Positions 40,471-47,992 of a stretch of 64,000 nucleotides of DNA are shown here, in pieces (the stretch's first letter is position 1; every line of letters starts with the position of its first letter). The notes beneath the pieces were generated by a model, which saw only the letters and a list, made by a program, of their open reading frames with translations, did no database searches and was not told the DNA's origin. This DNA comes from Streptomyces caelestis (GTDB lineage: Bacteria > Actinomycetota > Actinomycetes > Streptomycetales > Streptomycetaceae), in the NCBI RefSeq assembly GCF_014205255.1, contig NZ_JACHNE010000001.1:6696001-6760000 (forward strand). The letters run 5' to 3'. The position numbers were made by a program, and so were the translations under genes.

Positions 40471-41948
40471 TCGCCCGGCTGCGGCGGGCCTACCGCGGGA
40501 TGCGCCTGGGCACCCGGCTGGCCCTCGGCCTCGGCGCCCTGGCGCTGGTCGTCTTCGCCGTCGTCGGCACGGCCCTCACCACGTACATGCGCGACTACCT
40601 GTCGGCCCAGCTCGACACCCAGCTGGCACAGGCCCAGATCGCCCAGTCCAAGAGCATCGCCGACTACGGCACGCTCTCGGGCAAGAAGTACTACAGCTGG
40701 TTCTACGCCGTGTACGACGTCTCGGACGGCAGGCCCGAGCTGCGCAGGCCCGAGGACCCCGCCGACCTGCCCGAGGACGTCGACGACCTCACCGCGCTCG
40801 CCTCGGCGCAGAGCGCCGCGCACACGGAGCTGCTGCGCACCGAGCACCTCAAGGGCGCGGGAACCTACCGGCTGCGCGCCTGCGAGGTCGAGCCCGGGGT
40901 GGTCCTGGTCAGCGCCGCGCCCATGGAGGACATCGAGGACACGGTCGGGCAGCTGATCACCATCCAGGTCGTCACCTTCGGGCTCGCGCTGCTCGCGCTG
41001 GTGGTCTTCGGCCGCCGCATGCTGCGCCGCGGGCTGAAGCCGCTCAGCGACATGGCGTCCACCGCGCACGGCATCGCCTCGCACGACCTGACCGAGTCGG
41101 CGGCCCGGCTGTCGCTGCGCGCCGACGGCCGGGACGGCGGCCCGGAGGTGGACGAGCTGCGGACCGCCTTCAACACGATGCTGGAGCACATCGACGACTC
41201 CCTCGCCGTGCGCGCGGAGGCCGAGCAGCGGCTGCGCCGGTTCGTCGCGGACGCCTCGCACGAGCTGCGCACCCCGCTGATGTCGGTACGCGGCTACGCC
41301 GACCTCTTCCAGTACGCCGCCGCCAACGCCCCCGAGGAACGCGACCGGCACCTGGCCCGGCTGCGTGCCGAGGCCGCCCGGATGGGCATCCTCCTGGACG
41401 ACCTGCTGCTGCTCGCCCGGCTGGACGCGGCGGAGGTGGAGGCGCCGCTGCGGCTGGAGGACGCCGACCTGGTGGAGCTGGTCCAGCACGCCGCCGACGC
41501 CTTCCGGGCCAGCCGGCCGGACCACCCGCTGACGGTGACGACCGGCACGGAGGCGGTCAAGGTGCGACTGGACCCGCAGCGCGTCCGGCAGGTCCTGGAC
41601 AACCTCCTCGCCAACGCCGCCGTGCACACCCCGCCCGGAACCCCGGTGTCCGTGGAGGTCGTTGTCGCCTCCGGCGCCGCTCTGGTCCGGATCACCGACG
41701 CGGGTCCCGGCATCCCGCCCGAGGACCAGGAGCGCGTCTTCGACCGCTTCTACCGCGTCGACGAGGGTCGCAGTCGCGACCGCGGCGGCAGCGGCCTCGG
41801 CCTCGCGGTGGCCCAGTCCCTGGTCCGGGCCCACGGCGGCCGCATCGAGCTCAACAGCGAACCGGGGGCGACGGTGTTCACCGTGCGCCTGCCGCTGGAC
41901 GAGGCGGGGCTCCCGGGCGCCCCGGGGCCGGAAAGGACCGCCGTCTAG
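40467..41948 (+). CDS. Sensor histidine kinase
   Basis: A 493-residue membrane kinase. The first helix is RLALGLGALALVVFAVVGTAL, an extracytoplasmic sensor domain of about 130 residues follows, then a second helix (ITIQVVTFGLALLALVVFG), a HAMP domain, HisKA with the phosphorylated His in ADASHELRTPLMSVRGYADLF, and an HATPase (DNLLANAAVHTPPGT, DAGPGIPPEDQERVF, GGSGLGLAVAQSLV). The start GTG overlaps the regulator's stop by four bases. The signal sensed is unknown. It probably phosphorylates the neighbouring regulator, which may control the adjacent electron-transfer cassette. Confidence 0.94.
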   Translation: MIARLRRAYRGMRLGTRLALGLGALALVVFAVVGTALTTYMRDYLSAQLDTQLAQAQIAQSKSIADYGTLSGKKYYSWFYAVYDVSDGRPELRRPEDPADLPEDVDDLTALASAQSAAHTELLRTEHLKGAGTYRLRACEVEPGVVLVSAAPMEDIEDTVGQLITIQVVTFGLALLALVVFGRRMLRRGLKPLSDMASTAHGIASHDLTESAARLSLRADGRDGGPEVDELRTAFNTMLEHIDDSLAVRAEAEQRLRRFVADASHELRTPLMSVRGYADLFQYAAANAPEERDRHLARLRAEAARMGILLDDLLLLARLDAAEVEAPLRLEDADLVELVQHAADAFRASRPDHPLTVTTGTEAVKVRLDPQRVRQVLDNLLANAAVHTPPGTPVSVEVVVASGAALVRITDAGPGIPPEDQERVFDRFYRVDEGRSRDRGGSGLGLAVAQSLVRAHGGRIELNSEPGATVFTVRLPLDEAGLPGAPGPERTAV

Positions 41949-41974
41949 ACTCGACCGGCGACAGCCGTACGACC

Positions 41975-43141
41975 ATGCCCATACGCTCCGCCAACCCGAA
42001 GGGCCCCGGCGTCTTGATACGGATCGATTCAGTCACCAAGCGGTACCCGGACGGCACGGTGGCGGTCGACCGGCTCTCACTGGAGATACCCGACCGCTCG
42101 ATCACCGTCCTCGTCGGGCCGTCGGGCTGCGGCAAGACGACCACTCTGCGGATGATCAACAGAATGGTCGAACCGAGCGAGGGAACGATCCTCCTCGACG
42201 GCGAGGACATCCAGCGACAGAACGTCACCACCCTGCGCCGGTCCATGGGTTACGTCATCCAGAACGCCGGCCTCTTCCAGCACCGCACGATCGTCGACAA
42301 CATCGCGACCGTGCCCCGCATGCTCGGCTGGGGCAAGCAGAAGGCCCGGGCCCGGGCCGCGGAGCTGATGGAGCGGGTGGGACTCGACGCCGCGCTCGCC
42401 AAGCGGTACCCGTACCAGCTGTCCGGCGGCCAGCAGCAGCGCGTCGGCGTGGCCCGGGCGCTCGCCGCCGATCCGCCGGTGCTGCTCATGGACGAGCCGT
42501 TCTCGGCGGTCGACCCGGTGGTGCGCAAGGGACTCCAGGACGAACTGCTGCGCATCCAGGAGGACTTGGGCAAGACCATCGTCTTCGTCACCCATGACAT
42601 CGACGAGGCGATCAAGCTCGGCACGATGGTCGCCGTGATGCGCACCGGCGGCCACCTCGCCCAGTACGCGCCCCCGGCCGAGCTGCTGTCCAGCCCCGCC
42701 GACGCCTTCGTCGAGGACTTCCTCGGCGGTGACCGGGGCATCCGGCGCCTGTCGTTCTTCCCGTCCGCCGGGCTGGAGTTGACGAGCGAGCCGGTGATCC
42801 CGCTCGACGCCACCGCCGAGCAGATCCAGATGGCCGACCCTGACGCCCCCTACCTCCTGGTGACCGACGCGGACGGCCGGCCGCTCGGCTGGAGCGAGCC
42901 GCGGGACCTGGTCGCGGGGGACGTCCGGCCGGAGGAACTGCTGTCCTACGGGCGGCCGTTCGTGCCCGGCACCGACTCGCTGCGGGCCGCCCTCGACTGC
43001 GCGGTGCTGTCGCCGACCGGCTGGGCCGTCGCCGTGGACACCGGCGGGCGGGTGACCGGCGTCGTCTCGCAAGCGACCATCGGCGAGGCGATCCGCAGCG
43101 CCCACGCGGCGGGACGCGACGACGAGAAGGTCGCCGGATGA
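41975..43141 (+). CDS. OpuC/ProV-type ABC ATPase with CBS-like tail (betaine/choline-type transporter)
   Basis: An up to 388-residue ATPase. Walker A GPSGCGKTTTL, signature LSGGQQQRVGVARALA, Walker B LLMDEPFSAVD and H-loop VFVTHD mark the ABC core. The last 110 residues resemble a CBS pair (LLVTDADGRPLGW, VAVDTGGRVTGVVSQATIGEAI) which senses ionic strength in OpuA-type systems. The ATG at 41975 has no ribosome-binding site; a TTG at 42014 (MIRIDSVTKRYPDG) with AAGGG about ten bases upstream may be the true start. The stop overlaps the next gene (ATGA). Confidence 0.9.
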   Translation: MPIRSANPKGPGVLIRIDSVTKRYPDGTVAVDRLSLEIPDRSITVLVGPSGCGKTTTLRMINRMVEPSEGTILLDGEDIQRQNVTTLRRSMGYVIQNAGLFQHRTIVDNIATVPRMLGWGKQKARARAAELMERVGLDAALAKRYPYQLSGGQQQRVGVARALAADPPVLLMDEPFSAVDPVVRKGLQDELLRIQEDLGKTIVFVTHDIDEAIKLGTMVAVMRTGGHLAQYAPPAELLSSPADAFVEDFLGGDRGIRRLSFFPSAGLELTSEPVIPLDATAEQIQMADPDAPYLLVTDADGRPLGWSEPRDLVAGDVRPEELLSYGRPFVPGTDSLRAALDCAVLSPTGWAVAVDTGGRVTGVVSQATIGEAIRSAHAAGRDDEKVAG

Positions 43142-43836
43142 GCGACTACCTCCACGACTTCTTCGACATCCCGAGCGACCTCCAGCACAGCTGGATCGGC
43201 CTGGTCGGACTGCACCTGAGGGAGGCCCTGCTGCCGGTCGCGGCCGGGCTGCTCCTCGCGCTGCCGCTCGCCCAGCTCTGCGTGCGCTTCCGCTGGCTCT
43301 ACCCGCCCGTCCTCGGCGTCACGACCGTGCTGTACGCCATCCCGTCGCTGGCGTTCTTCGTCGTCCTCATCGACTACACCGGGCAGACCGAACTCACCGT
43401 CATGATCCCGCTGGCCGTGTACAGCCTGGTGGTGCTCGTGCCGGCGATCGTCGACGGGGTGCGCTCGGTGCCGCAGGAGACCCTGTCCGCGGCCACCGCC
43501 ATGGGCTTCGGGCCCGTACGGCGGTACCTCCAGGTGCAGTTGCCGATCGCGGTCCCGGCGATCATCGCCGGCCTGCGGGTGGCGACCGTGTCGAGCATCT
43601 CCCTGGTCAGCGTCGGCATGCTGATCGGCAACCAGGGCGCGCTCGGCAACCTGCTCCACGACGCCCAGATGTACAACCGGCCCGAACTGACCTGGAATTC
43701 CGTGATCACCACGGCCCTGCTGGCGATTCTCGTCGACGCCCTGCTGGTCCTCGTGCGCGTGCTGCTGACGCCCTGGATGCCCAGCGGCACGGCCGGCCGC
43801 GAGCAGGCGCCCGCCCTCAAGGACGCAGCCCGGTGA
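43138..43836 (+). CDS. OpuC-type ABC transporter permease 1
   Basis: A 232-residue membrane permease with six helices. The coupling loop reads SAATAMGFGPVRRYLQVQLPIAVPAIIAGLR. It starts at an ATG overlapping the upstream stop, and its own stop overlaps the second permease. As in OpuC or OsmVWXY systems, two different permeases form the membrane pore with the shared ATPase. Confidence 0.92.
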   Translation: MSDYLHDFFDIPSDLQHSWIGLVGLHLREALLPVAAGLLLALPLAQLCVRFRWLYPPVLGVTTVLYAIPSLAFFVVLIDYTGQTELTVMIPLAVYSLVVLVPAIVDGVRSVPQETLSAATAMGFGPVRRYLQVQLPIAVPAIIAGLRVATVSSISLVSVGMLIGNQGALGNLLHDAQMYNRPELTWNSVITTALLAILVDALLVLVRVLLTPWMPSGTAGREQAPALKDAAR

Positions 43837-44498
43837 ACGTACTCAACTTCGTCAACGCCTTCTTCAGCGACAGCGCCCACTGGCACGGCTACGACGGCAT
43901 CCCGGCCCGCCTCGCGGAACACGTGCAGTACACCCTGGAGGCGCTCGCCCTCGCCGCCGCGATCGGACTGCCGATCGGCCTGGTCACCGGCCACTACGGG
44001 CGCGGCGGGAACGCCCTGTCCCTGGTCGCCACCGCCGGGCGGGCCCTGCCCAGCTTCGGCCTGCTCGTGCTGATGACGACCCTGCTGGGGTTCGGGATGC
44101 TGCCCGTGATGATCCCGCTGGTCGTCCTCGCCGTCCCGCCGATCCTCGTCACCACCTACGAGGCCATGCGGTCCGTCGACCCCTCGCCGGTGGACGCCGC
44201 CCGCGGCATGGGCATGCACGAGTCACGGATCCTCTTCCAGGTCGAACTGCCGGTCGCGCTGCCGCTGATCCTGAGCGGCCTGCGCTCGGCGGCCATCCAG
44301 ATCGTGTCGACGGCGACCATCGCCGCGTACGTCAGCCTGGGCGGCCTCGGCCGGTACATCGTCGACGGCCTCTTCCAGGTCAACTACGAGAAGGTGGTGG
44401 GCGGCGCGACGCTGGTCGCCGTCCTGGCGCTGGTCACGCTCGCACTGTTCTGGGCGGTCGCGCGGGTCGCGGTGTCGCCCGGGGTGCGCAGAAGGTGA
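43833..44498 (+). CDS. OpuC-type ABC transporter permease 2
   Basis: A 221-residue permease paralogous to its neighbour, with coupling loop DAARGMGMHESRILFQVELPVALPLILSGLR. It starts at a GTG that overlaps the upstream stop (GTGA). Six hydrophobic segments are visible. A separate binding-protein gene follows about 90 bp downstream. Confidence 0.92.
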   Translation: MNVLNFVNAFFSDSAHWHGYDGIPARLAEHVQYTLEALALAAAIGLPIGLVTGHYGRGGNALSLVATAGRALPSFGLLVLMTTLLGFGMLPVMIPLVVLAVPPILVTTYEAMRSVDPSPVDAARGMGMHESRILFQVELPVALPLILSGLRSAAIQIVSTATIAAYVSLGGLGRYIVDGLFQVNYEKVVGGATLVAVLALVTLALFWAVARVAVSPGVRRR

Positions 44499-44553
44499 GA
44501 GGCAGAGCGCCTCAACCCGCCGCAGCACGACGCCGATTGTGACCAGGCTGCTC

Positions 44554-44583
44554 TTGACTGACCGAAGAGCGGCTGGCTTGGAT
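44554..44583 (+). promoter_or_regulatory. Candidate leaderless promoter for the binding-protein gene
   Basis: TTGACT (44554-44559) and TTGGAT (44578-44583) are 18 bp apart. The start codon GTG lies at 44590, about seven bases after the -10, where transcription would begin. This would allow the binding protein to be made in excess over the permeases, as usual for such systems. Confidence 0.5.
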
Positions 44584-44589
44584 CAATGG

Positions 44590-45549
44590 GTGATTACTAC
44601 GGCGAAGAGCAGCACCCGGTCCATCACGAGGCACCCCGGCGCGGTCGCAGTCGCGCTCGCCGCGGCGGCGGCTCTTCTCGGAGGCTGTTCCTCCGGCGGC
44701 ACCTCCGACGACCCGCTCAAGGGCGGCGGAGCGGAGAGCGGCACCGTCGTGGTCGGCTCCAACAACTTCGCCGAGAGCACCCTGCTCGCCGACATCTACG
44801 GCGAGGCCCTCAAGGCCAAGGGCATCAAGGTCACCTACAAGCCCAACATCGGCAGCCGTGAGACCACCTACGGCCTGATGAAGAACGGCGCCATCACCCT
44901 GCTGCCGGAGTACAACGGCTCCCTGCTGGCGTACCTCGACGCGAAGGCCAAGCCGAAGACGGTCGAGGAGACCACGACCGCGATCAACGGCAAGCTCGAC
45001 TCCGAGCTGGAGCTGCTGAAGCCGTCGGCCGCGCAGAACAAGGACTCCGTGACCCTCAACGCGGAGACCGCGAAGAAGTACGAGCTCACCTCGGACTCCT
45101 CCATCGGCGACCTCAAGGGCATCGCCAAGGACCTGGTGTTCGGCGGCTCGCCGGAGTTCCAGACCCGGCACCAGGGCCTGGTGGGCCTGAAGTCGGTGTA
45201 CGGGCTGGAGTTCAAGACCTTCAAGTCCCTCGACGCGGGCGGGCCGCTGACCCGGACGGCACTGAAGGACAACACCGTGCAGGCTGCGGACGTCTTCACC
45301 ACCGACCCGACCATCGCCCGGGAGAAGTTCGTCGTCCTGAAGGACCCCGAGAACCTCTTCGGCTTCCAGAACGTGCAGCCGCTCGTCCGCAAGGGCGAGC
45401 TGTCCGAGGAGGGCGTCGAGACGCTCGACGCGGTCTCGGCCAAGCTCGACACGAAGGCGCTCCTCGACCTGGACGCGCAGGTGCAGCTCCAGAAGAAGGA
45501 CCCGCTGGACGTGGCCAAGGCGTGGCTGAAGTCGGCGGGTCTGGTCTGA
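44590..45549 (+). CDS. Betaine/choline-type ABC substrate-binding lipoprotein
   Basis: A 319-residue lipoprotein (OpuAC/OsmX family). The signal peptide ends in lipobox LLGGC. Domain motifs include VVVGSNNFAESTLLADIYGEALKAKGIKV, KPNIGSRETTYGLMKNGAITLLPEYNGSLLAYL and VQAADVFTTDPTIAREKFVVLKDPENLFGFQNVQPLV. The substrate is probably a quaternary ammonium compatible solute. The start GTG at 44590 lacks a ribosome-binding site but fits a leaderless mRNA. It completes the four-gene transporter. Confidence 0.92.
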   Translation: MITTAKSSTRSITRHPGAVAVALAAAAALLGGCSSGGTSDDPLKGGGAESGTVVVGSNNFAESTLLADIYGEALKAKGIKVTYKPNIGSRETTYGLMKNGAITLLPEYNGSLLAYLDAKAKPKTVEETTTAINGKLDSELELLKPSAAQNKDSVTLNAETAKKYELTSDSSIGDLKGIAKDLVFGGSPEFQTRHQGLVGLKSVYGLEFKTFKSLDAGGPLTRTALKDNTVQAADVFTTDPTIAREKFVVLKDPENLFGFQNVQPLVRKGELSEEGVETLDAVSAKLDTKALLDLDAQVQLQKKDPLDVAKAWLKSAGLV

Positions 45550-45672
45550 GCGGCTGCCCGTCACGATGTGATAACGGGCTCGACCGGAGGGGACAGGGAC
45601 CGAACGCGGGCCGGGGGCGGGGCGTCACAGGAACGGAATTGCCACCGGTCACCGTGATCCCCTGGGAGAGCC

Positions 45673-46602
45673 ATGCGTACCGACATCACGCGCACCGCCC
45701 GGATTCTCACCGTTGCCGTCCTGTGCGCCGTCGGTGCCGGCGCCGCGGCAGGGTGCGGCAGTGCGGAGGCCGGCCGCGACGGGGGCGAGGTCCGTGGCAC
45801 CGAGTCGGCCTCGCGGTGGGAGACCCGCCCCCGCGAGGTGGCCGGTGCCTGGGACGGCTCCCCGGCGGCCGCGCAGTGGCGCGCGGGCTACCACCCCTTG
45901 GGGACGGTCGTCCAACTGCCCGCGGGCGGCCTCCGCGACGACGCCGACCGGCGCGCGTACGCGACCGGCACCTTCGACCTGCGGGCACCGCTCCCCTTCG
46001 CCCGGGGAAAGAGCGGCCGGGTGGTGTGGACGGAAGGGGGCTCGCTCACCAGGCCACTCGTGGCAGCCGAGCGGGCCTACCGGGCCCTGGACCGCAACAG
46101 CGGCCCCGGTCCCCGACTGACCGTCACCAAAGCCGAGTTGGGGGACATGACCGTGCTCACCAGTCGCGGGCCGGCGACCGTCCCGGCCTGGCTGTTCACC
46201 CTGGAGGGCTATGCCGCTCCCCTGAAGAGGGCCGCCGTGAACCCCTCGGAGTCGCCCAAGTCGCCCGTCGCACCGCTCGGGCCGGACGTACCCATGGACG
46301 TGCTGACGCCGCTCGGCGGCCTGACAGAGGTGGCGGAGGACGGCCGGTCCGTCACCGTGATGGCGCACCACGGATCCTGCGACGACGGCCCCGTCGTGAC
46401 GGCGCTGGAGACGCGCGGCAGCGTCGTGCTGTCCGCCTCCGTGACCGGCACCAGCGACGGTCCCTGCACGAGTGACCTGCGCGGCGAGAAGGTGACGGTG
46501 AAGCTGGACCGGCCGGTCGGCGACCGCATCGTCCTGGACGCGTTCACGGGCCGCCCGGTGCCGTACACCGAATGGCCCGGGAACACACCCGGCGGGAGCT
46601 GA
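45673..46602 (+). CDS. Lipoprotein of unknown function
   Basis: A 309-residue lipoprotein. The signal peptide is TARILTVAVLCAVGAGAAAGC, with lipobox AAGC. No domain is recognised. The mature protein has two probable beta-rich halves (WRAGYHPLGTVVQLPAGGL..., and VMAHHGSCDDGPVVTALETRGSVVLSASV...). Two cysteines in the second half (C in HHGSCDDG and in SDGPCTSD) could form a disulfide. The ATG at 45673 has GGGAG upstream. It is convergent with the conservon cluster. Confidence 0.8.
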   Translation: MRTDITRTARILTVAVLCAVGAGAAAGCGSAEAGRDGGEVRGTESASRWETRPREVAGAWDGSPAAAQWRAGYHPLGTVVQLPAGGLRDDADRRAYATGTFDLRAPLPFARGKSGRVVWTEGGSLTRPLVAAERAYRALDRNSGPGPRLTVTKAELGDMTVLTSRGPATVPAWLFTLEGYAAPLKRAAVNPSESPKSPVAPLGPDVPMDVLTPLGGLTEVAEDGRSVTVMAHHGSCDDGPVVTALETRGSVVLSASVTGTSDGPCTSDLRGEKVTVKLDRPVGDRIVLDAFTGRPVPYTEWPGNTPGGS

Positions 46603-46614
46603 GACACCGCGGGT

Positions 46615-47199
46615 TCAGGCCTGCACCGCCGTCGTGATCAGCTGGTCGATCAGGGCGATCAGTACGTCCCGGCACGACTCCCGGTCCCGCGCGTCGCACA
46701 GCAGCACCCGCACGTGCTCCGGAACCGCGAGCGCCTCCCTGATGTCCTCCGGCGGATACGGGTGTTCGCCGTGGAAGCCGTTGACGCCGACGACGAACGG
46801 GATGCCCCGGCGTTCGAAGAAGTCGATCGCGGCGAAGCTGGACTCGGGTCTGCGGACGTCGACCAGCACCACGGCACCGAGCGCGCCGAGGGCCAGGTCG
46901 TTCCACATGAACCAGAACCGCTGCTGCCCCGGCGTACCGAACAGGTACAGCACCAGGTCCCGGCTGATGGTGATGCGGCCGAAGTCCAGGGCCACGGTGG
47001 TGGCCCGCTTCTCCTCGATCCCGTCCAGGTCGTCGACGTCCAGACCGGCCATGGTCAGGGGTTCCTCGGTGCGCAGCGGGGCGATCTCGCTGACCGACCC
47101 GACCATGGTGGTCTTGCCCACGCCGAAGCCGCCGGCGATGAGGATCTTGACCGTGTCGGGTGCCGAGGACGCGTCGGTGGCGACGTCAGAGCCGGCCAA
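46615..47199 (-). CDS. cvnD: Conservon GTPase CvnD
   Basis: A 194-residue small Ras-like GTPase. P-loop GGFGVGKTTMVGS, switch region FGTPGQQRFWFMWNDLALG (the usual DxxG replaced by GTPGQ, typical of this actinobacterial type), and VVGVNGFHGEHPY in place of NKxD. It starts at TTG 47199, with GTGAGGGA upstream, and overlaps cvnC by 14 bases. In conservons the four proteins act together as a membrane-associated switch resembling eukaryotic G-protein systems. Confidence 0.93.
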   Translation of the reverse strand: MAGSDVATDASSAPDTVKILIAGGFGVGKTTMVGSVSEIAPLRTEEPLTMAGLDVDDLDGIEEKRATTVALDFGRITISRDLVLYLFGTPGQQRFWFMWNDLALGALGAVVLVDVRRPESSFAAIDFFERRGIPFVVGVNGFHGEHPYPPEDIREALAVPEHVRVLLCDARDRESCRDVLIALIDQLITTAVQA

Positions 47200-47545
47200 G
47201 GCCGTCCCTCACTTTCTTCAGCAGGTCCAGGTCCGGAGTGGTGCGGGAAACGAGGCGCGGCGGACGGACGGTGATCCGGCCCGCCTCCAGCAGGTCGCAG
47301 AGCAGGATGACGACCACGCTCACCGGCAGGTCGAGCCGGGCGGCCAGCTCCGCCACGGCCATCGGCTCGGCGCACAGCCGGAGGATCCGGTTGTGCTCGG
47401 GCTGGCACCGGGCCGCCGCCGTGGGCTGCGGATCGACCGCGGTCACCGTCGCGATGAGCGTGAAGTCGGCGCGGCTGGGCCGGGTCCGGCCACCGGTCAG
47501 CGCGAACAGCCGTACGAGCCGTCCCGCCGAGTCGCCTCCGCCCAC
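47186..47545 (-). CDS. cvnC: Conservon DUF742 protein CvnC
   Basis: A 119-residue winged-helix-like protein of the DUF742 family, recognised by RLFALTGGRTRPSRADFTLIATV, EHNRILRLCAEPMAVAELAARLDLPVSVVVILLCDLLEAGRI and DLDLLKKVRDGL. It overlaps cvnD at its 3' end and starts (GTG 47545) one base from the cvnB stop. It probably bridges the sensor and the GTPase, since no DNA-binding role has been established. Confidence 0.92.
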   Translation of the reverse strand: MGGGDSAGRLVRLFALTGGRTRPSRADFTLIATVTAVDPQPTAAARCQPEHNRILRLCAEPMAVAELAARLDLPVSVVVILLCDLLEAGRITVRPPRLVSRTTPDLDLLKKVRDGLGRL

Positions 47546-47546
47546 C

Positions 47547-47978
47547 TCACACGCCGGGGTCGACGACGGGCCCGGCCATGCCCCGCGGTGCCGCGCTGAG
47601 GTGCTCGCCGATCTTCTTCACCAGCATGTTCATCTGGTACGCCACCACACCGACGTCCGCGCCCGGCCCGGTGAGCACGACCAGGTGGGCGCCGGGACCG
47701 GCGGAGGTGAGGATCAGATAGCTGTTGGCCATCTCGATGAGTGCCTGGCGCACCGGGCCGCCCCGGAAGTCCATGCTGACGCCCTTGCTGAGGCTCATCA
47801 GGCCGGACGCGGTCGCCGCGAGCCGCTCGGCGTCGTCGCGCAGGAACCCGGTGGACTTGCTGACCACCAGGCCGTCCTCGGACAGCACCACGGCCTGGTT
47901 CACGTCGGCGACCCGCTCCACGAGTCCGGTCAGCAGCTGGTCGAGCTGGGTGTGCGTGGCGGGGATGGGGCGTGTCAT
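47547..47978 (-). CDS. cvnB: Conservon roadblock/LC7 protein CvnB
   Basis: A 143-residue roadblock/LC7-domain protein. Family segments are LDQLLTGLVERVADVNQAVVLSEDGLVVSKS and ILTSAGPGAHLVVLTGPGADVGVVAYQMNMLVKKI. Roadblock proteins commonly regulate small GTPases. It is followed closely by cvnC and starts 15 bases from the stop of cvnA. Confidence 0.94.
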   Translation of the reverse strand: MTRPIPATHTQLDQLLTGLVERVADVNQAVVLSEDGLVVSKSTGFLRDDAERLAATASGLMSLSKGVSMDFRGGPVRQALIEMANSYLILTSAGPGAHLVVLTGPGADVGVVAYQMNMLVKKIGEHLSAAPRGMAGPVVDPGV

Positions 47979-47992
47979 TGCGGTGTCCTTCG

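Noticed and set aside
45556..45579. Hairpin GCCCGT-N12-ACGGGC with inner TCACGATGTGA after the binding-protein gene
   Set aside because: It could be a weak terminator or a CRP-like site, but the arms are short and no gene reads from it; kept out of the feature list.
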